Positions 37,185 through 43,991 of a DNA stretch of 64,000 nt are shown in pieces; position 1 is the stretch's first letter, and every line of letters begins with the position of its first letter. Made by a program: the position numbers and the translations under genes. Below the pieces are notes generated by a model. It did not search any database, was not told the DNA's origin, and worked only from the letters and a program-made list of their open reading frames with translations. This DNA is from JAGXRK01 sp963714415. GTDB lineage: Bacteria; Bacteroidota; Ignavibacteria; Ignavibacteriales; Ignavibacteriaceae. Location of the stretch: assembly GCA_963714415.1 (NCBI GenBank), contig CAVQOL010000003.1:310001-374000 (forward strand), given 5' to 3'.

Positions 37185-37219
37185 AAAGCCCTGTCAATTT
37201 AGGCAGGGCTTTTCTATTT
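37185..37219 (+). terminator. Intrinsic terminator after the cytochrome
   Basis: AAAGCCCTG (37185-37193) / CAGGGCTTT (37204-37212), 10-base loop, then TCTATTTT. Confidence 0.87.
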
Positions 37220-37250
37220 TAAACAGGTATGTATTTTAAAAGATAAATTT

Positions 37251-37571
37251 ATGATGAAAATTAAACCTGATATAGAAAATTTTATTCGTACGCTTAGAAG
37301 AGGTAAATCAGAATTTATTCCAATTGCAGAATTAGGTGTTCACCCTGTCATCAAAAAGAAATTAATTGGAAGAGAAATTCTGACTCTTGAAGATGATATA
37401 GAATTCTGGTACAAAGCAGGATATGACTACATTAAGATTCAACCCAAAGCAGATTTTAATCCTCTTAAAATAGGAGTTTCAAATAAATTCACTTATAACG
37501 ATGACGGAACAGTTTTTCGAGAATGGGCATCTGAAGGGAAGGGTAGTTATATCCAATCAGCAAGATTTTGA
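37251..37571 (+). CDS. Uroporphyrinogen-decarboxylase-family methyltransferase, N-terminal fragment
   Basis: First piece of a gene running 37251-38292 (two adjacent ATGs at 37251 and 37254). FIRTLRRGKSEFIPIAELGV and DDIEFWYKAGYDYIKIQP match the N-terminal part of UroD-type corrinoid methyltransferases, not HemE, which has a different R-rich N-terminus. True coding leaves this frame around 37510-37560, where the two readings overlap (EWASEGKG / VVISNQQDFEQYFF). Confidence 0.78.
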   Translation: MMKIKPDIENFIRTLRRGKSEFIPIAELGVHPVIKKKLIGREILTLEDDIEFWYKAGYDYIKIQPKADFNPLKIGVSNKFTYNDDGTVFREWASEGKGSYIQSARF

Positions 37572-38292
37572 GCAATACTTTTTTCCCTCAAAAAGTGATT
37601 TTAGTTATTCTAACTTTGAAAAAGTAAAATCAATACTGCCTGAAGGAATGGGTGTGGTCGGACAATATGGTGATATTTTTACAATGACCTGGGAAATGAT
37701 GGGTTTTGAAACTTTTTCACTTGCATTATTTGAGAACCCTAAACTGATCGAGCAACTTAACGATAGGATAGGTGAATTGGTTTTAAGTATGTTTGAATAT
37801 TTTGCTCAATCAGACAGCGTTGATGCTATTTGGTACAGCGATGATATTGCCTATACTAACGGGTTACTCGTTTCTCCTGAGGTTCTTAATAAATTTTTCT
37901 TTCCGTGGTTAAAAAAGATCGGAGATTTAGCAAAACAGCATAACAAACCTTTTATATTTCACAGTGACGGTGTTTTGTTTGATGTAATGGATAAAATAAT
38001 TGAATGTGGTGTCGATGCGATTCATCCGATTGAACCGAAAGCCATGGATATTACTGATGTAAAGAATCGTTACGGCAAAAAACTCTGTTTGATTGGAAAT
38101 ATTGATGTGGATCTTCTTGCACGAGGGACAGAAGAGGAGATCAGGAAAAATGTTCTGGAAAATATTGAAAAGGTCGGATTAAATGGCGGGTATTGTGTTG
38201 GTTCAGGTAACTCAATTCCTGAATACGTTAAGTATGAAAACTATATTGCAATGATTCAAACCGTGAAGGAGTATAATTCAAAGCTTTATTAG
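37501..38292 (+). CDS. Uroporphyrinogen-decarboxylase-family methyltransferase, main fragment
   Basis: TIM-barrel features: GVVGQYGDIFTMTWEMMGFE, ENPKLIEQLNDRIGELV, YSDDIAYTNGLLVSPE, IFHSDGVLFDVMDKIIECGV, LIGNIDVDLLARGTEEE and GGYCVGSGNSIPEYVKYENY. H (FHSDG) and C (YCVGSG) are at the positions where MtaA/MtbA-type enzymes hold zinc. Such proteins move methyl groups between a corrinoid protein and a second acceptor. The convergent neighbours encode a corrinoid protein and a reactivation protein, supporting methyltransferase over haem-synthesis function. Methyl donor unknown. Confidence 0.85.
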   Translation: MTEQFFENGHLKGRVVISNQQDFEQYFFPSKSDFSYSNFEKVKSILPEGMGVVGQYGDIFTMTWEMMGFETFSLALFENPKLIEQLNDRIGELVLSMFEYFAQSDSVDAIWYSDDIAYTNGLLVSPEVLNKFFFPWLKKIGDLAKQHNKPFIFHSDGVLFDVMDKIIECGVDAIHPIEPKAMDITDVKNRYGKKLCLIGNIDVDLLARGTEEEIRKNVLENIEKVGLNGGYCVGSGNSIPEYVKYENYIAMIQTVKEYNSKLY

Positions 38293-38353
38293 AGAGATTA
38301 TAAATATTTAATTTTCTATAATATTTCTAATAGATTTTTATGTTGAGACATAA

Positions 38354-38851
38354 TTATTTCTTCTTATCACGTTTGTAGCAAAAATCAGTATCACAAAGAG
38401 AACATTGATAATCTTCTTTTTCAGAATTAGCACCAATGCCAATTACTGCACTGATAGATTTTATTGGAAGCATAAGGGCACTATCGGTCAAACTTACACC
38501 ACAAAAATTATCTGGAAGGAATGAAAATAATTTATGCTGATCGTTCACATTCCAGCCGCAATAACCAGGACTGTATCTATTTGTAACGCCAAAATTCTTT
38601 CTACTGACTATCTTTAACAACTCTGATTCAAGCAGATCTGTGGTTTTTTCAACAAGTTCAGATGCAGCGATGTCAATTATATAACCCTTTAACATGTCAC
38701 CATCATTCATAAATTGCTTCGACAGGTTTTCTAACCTGCTTCCAATTGTTGCAACTAAAATTGCCAGTAGTATCTGAGTTCTGTAAATATCTTGAAATAA
38801 TTTTTTCACTCTGGATAATAGTATTATTAATGAAAAACTGATCTTTTTCAA
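38354..38851 (-). CDS. B12-protein reactivation-domain protein (MetH activation-like), C-terminal fragment
   Basis: Holds ILVATIGSRLENLSKQFM, AASELVEKTTDLLE, then RYSPGYCGWNVNDQHKLFSF and SLTDSALMLPIKSISAVIGIG, matching the AdoMet-binding activation domain of methionine synthase (RxSPGYgxwp..Q..lf ... Lt.s.mM.P.kS.S.i). The tail YQCSLCDTDFCYKR is a cysteine cluster usual for the stand-alone form. Frame joined to the upstream part near 38790. It probably re-methylates inactive cob(II)alamin on the neighbouring corrinoid protein. Confidence 0.82.
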   Translation of the reverse strand: MKKISFSLIILLSRVKKLFQDIYRTQILLAILVATIGSRLENLSKQFMNDGDMLKGYIIDIAASELVEKTTDLLESELLKIVSRKNFGVTNRYSPGYCGWNVNDQHKLFSFLPDNFCGVSLTDSALMLPIKSISAVIGIGANSEKEDYQCSLCDTDFCYKRDKKK

Positions 38852-39071
38852 TTATCATTTTTTTATCTGAAAGAATTAAAAATCCACCTTTTGGCTCTAT
38901 GTATTGTGGAATTATTTCTAAAACATTATTTATAACAGCTTCAATCGGTGGAGGGATTTTTTTTACTGAATACCCTAATAAGTGAGCCAATTCATTTTTA
39001 GTAATCTTAACTTGAATAGAGGAAAAATTAAACTCGGAAATTCCAGAAAGAGATTTTAAATCTTTATTCAT
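38703..39071 (-). CDS. B12-protein reactivation-domain protein, N-terminal fragment
   Basis: True start is ATG 39071 (MNKDLKSLSGISEFNFS), 7 bases after the corrinoid-protein stop; the open frame extends further but only into that gene. KITKNELAHLLGYSVKKIPPP and EIIPQYIEPKGGFLI are the N-terminal lobe typical of short MetH-activation-like proteins. One added base near 38790 separates it from the C-terminal part. Confidence 0.78.
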   Translation of the reverse strand: MNKDLKSLSGISEFNFSSIQVKITKNELAHLLGYSVKKIPPPIEAVINNVLEIIPQYIEPKGGFLILSDKKMIIEKDQFFINNTIIQSEKIISRYLQNSDTTGNFSCNNWKQVRKPVEAIYE

Positions 39072-39078
39072 AATTAAC

Positions 39079-39753
39079 TTATTTGTTGGCATAATTAGTA
39101 TTGATATATTCGAGCATACCTTGCGGATCAGCGAAGTAAGCATCGGCATTAATCTTATCAGCAAATTCAACTGTCACAGGAGCGCCGCCTATTATCATAG
39201 TAACATCGTTAAATTCTTCTTTAATTCTTTTCACAATCATTTCCATATTTTGCATTGTAGTTGTAAGAAGCGCACTCAATCCTACAATTTTAACGTTATG
39301 TTCTTTTATAGATTTTATGAATTGCTCAGTGCTTACGTTTACGCCAACATCAATTACCTGCCAGCCGCCGCCTTCAAGAACCATTTTAAGAATATTTTTA
39401 CCGATATCGTGAAGGTCGCCGAATACAGTTCCAAGAATTACTTTTCCTTTAAGTTTTATCTCACCAGACTTAAAGTAAGGTTTCAATAGTTCCATCGAAG
39501 CGTTCATCGCTTTTGCCGAGATAAGTACTTCGGGAATGAATATTTTACCATCCCTGAATTTGTCACCAACTCTTTGCATTCCACTTAACAAACCAGTATC
39601 TAAAATTTCTTTTGCAGATATACCTTCACTTAATGCTCTTTGTGTAAGTTCGGTTGCTCCTTCTCGTCCTTGCATATTAGCGGGGTGAGGGGATTGAGTG
39701 TTTATTTTTCCCCGTTCAATGCAAATGCTAAGTTGATTTAGAATGTCTTTCAT
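39079..39753 (-). CDS. Corrinoid (B12-binding) protein of methyltransferase type
   Basis: 224 residues: helical cap domain (about 1-95) followed by the cobalamin-binding Rossmann domain with GDLHDIGKN (112-120; H115 is the lower cobalt ligand of the DxHxxG motif), VGLSALLTTTM and IIGGAPVT. Same form as MtaC/MtbC/MttC and the B12 module of MetH. It carries the methyl group on cobalt between donor and acceptor methyltransferases. Only one methyltransferase (UroD type) is nearby; the partner loading the methyl group is not in the window. Forms an operon with the reactivation protein. Confidence 0.92.
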   Translation of the reverse strand: MKDILNQLSICIERGKINTQSPHPANMQGREGATELTQRALSEGISAKEILDTGLLSGMQRVGDKFRDGKIFIPEVLISAKAMNASMELLKPYFKSGEIKLKGKVILGTVFGDLHDIGKNILKMVLEGGGWQVIDVGVNVSTEQFIKSIKEHNVKIVGLSALLTTTMQNMEMIVKRIKEEFNDVTMIIGGAPVTVEFADKINADAYFADPQGMLEYINTNYANK

Positions 39754-40000
39754 AATTCAGTTTTACAAGTTTGATAAATATTAATAAACAAAAATACTTA
39801 TATAAAATAAAAAAGCACTATTTAATAAATTATTTACTTTTATATAAAATAACTTCAATTATTTACCTTAAGTCTACAAAATACTTGCCGATTAGCATAC
39901 ATTAAAAATTAGTTATTCAACAAGGAAATACTTTTTTATATTAAAATTATTTGTAACTTTATACGGTGTTATTTTTAATAAACAGAAGGGAGAAGTTAAA

Positions 40001-40171
40001 ATGCAAAAGTTATTATCCGCACAACAAGTAGCAAAGAAACTTCGCAAATCAAAACAACAGGTTAATAACGACATTCAGGCGGGCAAACTCAAAGCTCAAA
40101 AAGTTGGAAACTTTTGGGTAATTTCTCAAACTGATCTGGATAGATTTATTCAGGCAAAAAGAAAAAGATAA
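40001..40171 (+). CDS. Very small HTH DNA-binding protein (excisionase/MerR-like, HTH_17 type)
   Basis: 56 residues, easily missed for its length. AAGGGAGAAG lies 5 bases before ATG. The sequence LLSAQQVAKKLRKSKQQVNN and GKLKAQKVGNFWVISQTDLD has the form of a winged-helix HTH_17: helix-turn-helix, then a beta-wing KVGNFWVI, then DLDRFI. These domains act in excisionases, toxin-antitoxin units and small regulators. It is divergent from the corrinoid operon with 247 bases between, so it may regulate it; no phage gene is nearby. Confidence 0.82.
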   Translation: MQKLLSAQQVAKKLRKSKQQVNNDIQAGKLKAQKVGNFWVISQTDLDRFIQAKRKR

Positions 40172-40296
40172 ACTACTGCTCTATTTATAATTCCTCCTTT
40201 TGCCGAAAACTCCTAATAAATGTATTTAATAGGTGTGTCGGAGGCGTCTGTCTTTCTGTTTATAAATTGAATTGAAATTCTTTTCAATTTCTATAT

Positions 40297-41271
40297 CTAA
40301 TCCTCCGAAAAAACATTCTTCATAAAATTAAATTCTTCATCTGTAAAAGGATTATCCATTCCGCTTAGATTAGATTTAACCTGGGCAAGATTTCTGAAAC
40401 CCGGAATCACCGCTCCAACTTGTTTATAGTATAGAAGATATTGCAAAGCTGTGCGTGATAATTCCTGATTTGAAGAACCAAACTTTGCTTTTAGTTTCTC
40501 AATCTTTGGTTCAATTTGTTTAAGATTTTCAAGCTGAAATCTTTCTGCGTTTGCGCGATGATCTCCGGATTCAAACTTTGGCGGATTACTTGCATTGTAT
40601 TTCCCAAGTAATATTCCTTGTGCTAATGGTCCAAAGGCAATGAATGATATTTCAAATTTATCTAATAATTTACGAGTAGGGGAGCCATCTTTAAGAAAGC
40701 GATCGTCTAATGCACTTGCAAAGCTTTGAATAACGTCAGGTTTTACTTTAGGAATGAGTTTTTCAAAATCTTCGTGACTGTAAGCGGATTGACCTATCAA
40801 CCTTATCTTGCCTTCATCTTTTAGTTTGTATAATACTTCAATTGCGTCATCAAGATATTTATCATTTTCGCCAAAGTAACCGTGGTGAAAATAATAAAGA
40901 TCAATGTAATCTCTGTTAAGATTAATTAATGATTGTTCACATTGATGACGAATATGTTTTGGTTCGTAAGCATTCTCTGCTGTACCAGGGAACCATCCGA
41001 TTTTTGTTGCTATGATAAAATTGTTAGTACGTTTTCCAAGAATTCTGGCAAGCATTCTTTCAGCTCTACCGTTTCCGTAAACATCGGCGTTATCAAAGTG
41101 ATTTACACCTTGATCAATAGCATAATTTATGGCTTCAGCAATTTCCTTTTCATCAACATTTGCCCAGCCGTTTGGAATACCGTCTACCCAATTAAGTCCG
41201 CCCATTGTCCAGCAGCCGAGGCTGATTTCCGATATTTCTATATTTGTTTTACCAAGTTTTCTGTATTTCAT
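40297..41271 (-). CDS. Aldo/keto reductase
   Basis: 324 residues, usual length. NADPH-dependent carbonyl reductase of the (beta/alpha)8 AKR fold. Catalytic tetrad visible: D60 (NHFDNADVYG), Y65, K90 (IIATKIGW) and H129 (DLYYFHHG). Further family marks are SEISLGCWTMGG, SLINLNRDYIDLYYFH, VIQSFASALDDRFL and the cofactor segment AVIPGFRNLAQVKSNLSGMD. No signal peptide. Substrate not predictable; single-gene unit by spacing. Confidence 0.93.
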   Translation of the reverse strand: MKYRKLGKTNIEISEISLGCWTMGGLNWVDGIPNGWANVDEKEIAEAINYAIDQGVNHFDNADVYGNGRAERMLARILGKRTNNFIIATKIGWFPGTAENAYEPKHIRHQCEQSLINLNRDYIDLYYFHHGYFGENDKYLDDAIEVLYKLKDEGKIRLIGQSAYSHEDFEKLIPKVKPDVIQSFASALDDRFLKDGSPTRKLLDKFEISFIAFGPLAQGILLGKYNASNPPKFESGDHRANAERFQLENLKQIEPKIEKLKAKFGSSNQELSRTALQYLLYYKQVGAVIPGFRNLAQVKSNLSGMDNPFTDEEFNFMKNVFSED

Positions 41272-41341
41272 TTTTTATCCTTCATTAAATATTTCAATCA
41301 ATAAGTTATCTGGTTGATTAGTAATCAAAGAATGACATTAT

Positions 41342-41962
41342 TTACCTTTCACTAAGTCTCATAAAAATTATATAATGTTCACCATAAGGAAGTGGTTTGG
41401 TAAATTCATTCTCGCTAAGTCTGGCCAGCGCCCGGCTAATATCTCTTGAATAAAATTGAATATCAACTTTGCCTAAAAATCCATATTTATCTTTTGAAGG
41501 ACTAATAGAGTATTTCATAACTATTCTAACAAAATCCTCACCATTCAATAAAGCAATATAAGCTGAATCTGCCTCGGAGGAAGTTTTGAACAGTGCTTCG
41601 GCGAGCAATATTTTTTCCGATTCGGAAAAGACAACGCTAACTTTTCTGCGAACTAAAACTTTCATCGGTTTGCCATCAGATAATGCAGGAGAAAATTTCC
41701 AATCGAGCAGTGAAATTGCAGCAAGAGAATCCCATACTACATCACCGCTTCCTTTCAATAATCTTGCTCTTTCAACCGAACCGTCTTCTCTAATCAACAT
41801 TTCACAATAAAATTCAAAGCTTTCATAGAACAATGATTCAGGAATAGGGGGGAGTGCCGATTGTTTTAACAACTGTGGCTCGGTTGGATTAGTTTCTTCA
41901 GGTTTGAAAATAGAGCAACCTGAAATTATGGTTATATAAATCAACAATAAAAATATTTTCAT
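41342..41962 (-). CDS. Lipoprotein with TonB-C-like and parvulin-like domains
   Basis: 206 residues. Lipobox IISGC (cysteine 16). Residues 48-112 (EFYCEMLIREDGSVERARLL ... LLDWKFSPALSDGKPMKVLV) follow the TonB C-terminal fold pattern (G.v...v..SSG...ld.aal.a...w.f.PA...G.pv...v). Residues 115-205 (AEALFKTSSEADSAYIALLN, GEDFVRIVMKYSISPSKDKY, ENEFTKPLPYGEHYIIF) look like a PpiC/parvulin peptidyl-prolyl isomerase domain. I do not know this pairing as a named family. Anchored in the periplasm or outer membrane; role unknown. Confidence 0.72.
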   Translation of the reverse strand: MKIFLLLIYITIISGCSIFKPEETNPTEPQLLKQSALPPIPESLFYESFEFYCEMLIREDGSVERARLLKGSGDVVWDSLAAISLLDWKFSPALSDGKPMKVLVRRKVSVVFSESEKILLAEALFKTSSEADSAYIALLNGEDFVRIVMKYSISPSKDKYGFLGKVDIQFYSRDISRALARLSENEFTKPLPYGEHYIIFMRLSER

Positions 41963-42087
41963 TCATCACTCCTCAAAAACAGGGCTTACATATTCTATTC
42001 TAACAAAAAGAATAATTACCAACTATAATTAGCAATTAATTTTCATCAAAGTCAAAAACATTTGAGCATTACTTTTAGAAATAATAA

Positions 42088-42110
42088 ATCCCGATACAAA
42101 GTACCGGGAT
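42088..42110 (-). terminator. Hairpin after the CX4CH T9SS protein
   Basis: ATCCCG (42088-42093) / CGGGAT (42105-42110); on the minus strand followed by TTATTATTTC. It sits 59 bases beyond the stop of the gene at 42169. Confidence 0.6.
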
Positions 42111-42168
42111 ATTAAAACCGTTTAGAGTTTATCTTACGTTATTTCTAAGAAAATAAATTAATCATAAA

Positions 42169-42834
42169 TTAACGAAGAAGGATCATCTTCTTAGCTTCAG
42201 AATAATTTCCTGCCTGTAATTGATAAATGTAAGTTCCGCTTGCCAGGTCAACAGCATCAAAATTAACTTCGTAAATGCCTGCCGGTCTTTCTTCATTTAC
42301 CAATGTCATCACTTCTGTGCCGGTAATATCATAAACCTTTAGTACGGTAAATGATGTCTGCGGAATTGCGTATCGTATTTTTGTTGATGGGTTAAACGGA
42401 TTAGGGTAATTGGAATACAATTCAAATGAAGCTGGATTAGTCCCAATTAATTCTTCATCAATTCCGCTTACATTAATAATAGCTGATGTTGTTCCCCATT
42501 TAAATGATGGGCTTTTAAAACCTGCATTGACTGTATAAGTTCCGGATGAAGGTGCTGTTAATATAAATGGATTGCTCGATGTAGAATTGATAACAGCAAC
42601 TACATTGCCTCCTCCATCAACAAGTTCACCGGCTACTTTTGAAGTAGTGCCCGAAACTGTTATTCTCACCTGAAAATTATCCAGTACTTCCGCAGAAACG
42701 ATGCCTGCTTCTAAAACATGACAACTCGAACCGGCACATCCAGGAGCAGATCCATTAAATGACGGTTCTGAATTTGTAAATGAAATAAATATAAGCAATA
42801 TCGCAACAGCTGAGAGAAATATTGTAACTCGCAT
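42169..42834 (-). CDS. Secreted T9SS protein with a single CX4CH haem-like motif
   Basis: 221 residues. Signal peptide to about residue 22, then GSAPGCAGSSCHVLEAG: a CX4CH sequence (C33, C38, H39) in the position where related short surface proteins carry APGE..CxxCH before a Reeler-like beta-sandwich. The domain continues to about 125 (VRITVSGTTSKVAGELVDGG). The C-terminus is a sorting domain (NYPNPFNPSTKIRYAIPQ ... ASGTYIYQLQAGNYSEAKKM). The wider spacing may allow haem c attachment by special lyases, or may be a disulphide. First gene of the minus-strand T9SS array. Confidence 0.82.
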   Translation of the reverse strand: MRVTIFLSAVAILLIFISFTNSEPSFNGSAPGCAGSSCHVLEAGIVSAEVLDNFQVRITVSGTTSKVAGELVDGGGNVVAVINSTSSNPFILTAPSSGTYTVNAGFKSPSFKWGTTSAIINVSGIDEELIGTNPASFELYSNYPNPFNPSTKIRYAIPQTSFTVLKVYDITGTEVMTLVNEERPAGIYEVNFDAVDLASGTYIYQLQAGNYSEAKKMILLR

Positions 42835-43396
42835 ATAATCTTCCTTATTTATAAATAATTAACATTTAGCAATAACTGTGCCTTAACATACATAATTATT
42901 TTACAAATAATAAAGGGGAAAATGAGTTTATTTTGAAAAATTTACAGGAAATTATTTCTTAGAAAGTTGGAATATAACCGTTTAATAGAAGTAAAATTTG
43001 TTTAGACTAAGCAGCTTACCTTATGCACATAACTATAATCCAGTCATTCTGGCTTGTTCCGGCAGAACGGAGTTCTGACGAACTTGTCCAGGGTCATAAA
43101 TATATACTCTAAACTCAAAGATTCCGGACTCATTTCATTCGCCGGAATGACCTCTTGCGTAAGGTGAGTATGCAGTTAATTGGTAAATAAAAATCCCTAC
43201 CGACTTGTCTACTGATAGGAAAGTTTGAATTTATATGGCCCAATTCTGACGGAAGGATGTAGGTTTACACTTTAGACATTATACTTTGAATCATACAAAC
43301 TAGCTTTATCTCTTTAAGTTCTAAATTTCCTATCTGTTTTCCTTTCATTTTAATAGTAAGCAAGGATTATAGGAAACGAGTAAAATTATCATTGAA
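42835..43396. other. Gene-free region holding a nested palindromic element
   Basis: No credible frame. The main content is the palindrome at 43010-43178. The rest is AT-rich and probably includes the promoter of the minus-strand gene at 42834. Confidence 0.5.
43010..43178. repeat. Nested palindromic (MITE-like) element
   Basis: Outer arms about 43017-43029 (CTTACCTTATGCA) and 43154-43166 (TGCGTAAGGTGAG) match in 11 of 13 positions as reverse complements. Inner arms GTCATTCTGGC (43053-43063) and GCCGGAATGAC (43140-43150) match with one mismatch. Between them, CAGAA/TTCTG forms another small hairpin. The inner arm sequence is the same class as the coding-sequence insert at 47281-47303. Confidence 0.55.
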
Positions 43397-43588
43397 CTAT
43401 AAAGTGAGAGATAGATATGCGACTAATGCAATTGAGAAAAAAATAATTCCAACAACAAGACTTACTTTGAATATTTTCTTCATCTTGGGGTCATTCATAA
43501 GTTTTTTATTTCCGAAGAAGAAAATATTCAACAGGGTAGTTATAATAATAACATAAAGGATGAGATATGTTACGGCGGGTTTTGCCAT
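43397..43588 (-). CDS. Small two-helix membrane protein
   Basis: 63 residues. Two hydrophobic helices (TYLILYVIIITTLLNIFFF, VSLVVGIIFFSIALVAYLSL) with a short basic loop KKLMNDPKMKKIF between them. TTGGAG lies 6 bases before ATG (minus strand). No family recognised, but the ribosome site and clean topology favour a real inner-membrane miniprotein. Confidence 0.68.
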   Translation of the reverse strand: MAKPAVTYLILYVIIITTLLNIFFFGNKKLMNDPKMKKIFKVSLVVGIIFFSIALVAYLSLTL

Positions 43589-43695
43589 TTTTCACTCCAA
43601 ATATTATTAGTTGAATATTGACTACAATGAAACTAATGCAAAAATATTAATAGAGCATAATTAAACAAAGTTTTAATGATAAGGGGAGTAATATT

Positions 43696-43776
43696 ATGAA
43701 GTTAGGTAAGATAAGTACACCTATATCAAGTCTCATTTATGGTAATAAGTTTTATTGTAAGATTATTTGTTACTGA
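43696..43776 (+). CDS. Possible 26-residue peptide gene
   Basis: MKLGKISTPISSLIYGNKFY and six more residues, with AGGGGAG at 43682-43688 seven bases before ATG. The good ribosome site is the only support; it is opposite in direction to all neighbours. Confidence 0.22.
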   Translation: MKLGKISTPISSLIYGNKFYCKIICY

Positions 43777-43834
43777 ATAAGCCTTTTTCAGTCTTAATTG
43801 ATTTAAGTAAAAGAAAAATATTTTTGGAAAAATA

Positions 43835-43933
43835 TCATAGCAAAATTACTGTACCTGCTATGTAGAAGGGAATATCCAGCATTCCTTTTTTTCTTTTCTC
43901 TTCTTTTACTAAAGTAAATAAATCTTCATTCAT
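43835..43933 (-). CDS. Possible 32-residue membrane peptide gene
   Basis: Starts MNEDLFTLVKEEKRKKGM and ends with the hydrophobic run LDIPFYIAGTVILL. AAGGAAAT lies 9 bases before the ATG. A charged head with a short hydrophobic tail is common among real bacterial miniproteins, but the A-rich context can produce such frames by chance. Confidence 0.3.
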   Translation of the reverse strand: MNEDLFTLVKEEKRKKGMLDIPFYIAGTVILL

Positions 43934-43991
43934 TTTTTTATTTCCTTACTTGCTACTTCATTAAAACTTGTCCGCCGAACTAAAGCTTCGC

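Larger units (their letters stand above)
43589..43991. other. Mostly gene-free interval with two tiny possible genes
   Basis: AT-rich. Contains the two short frames listed separately (43696-43776 and 43835-43933) and no repeat or hairpin that I can identify. Confidence 0.4.

Noticed and set aside
37251..38292. UroD-family gene as haem biosynthesis hemE
   Set aside because: The N-terminus and active-site segments are of the methyltransferase subgroup and its neighbours are corrinoid genes.
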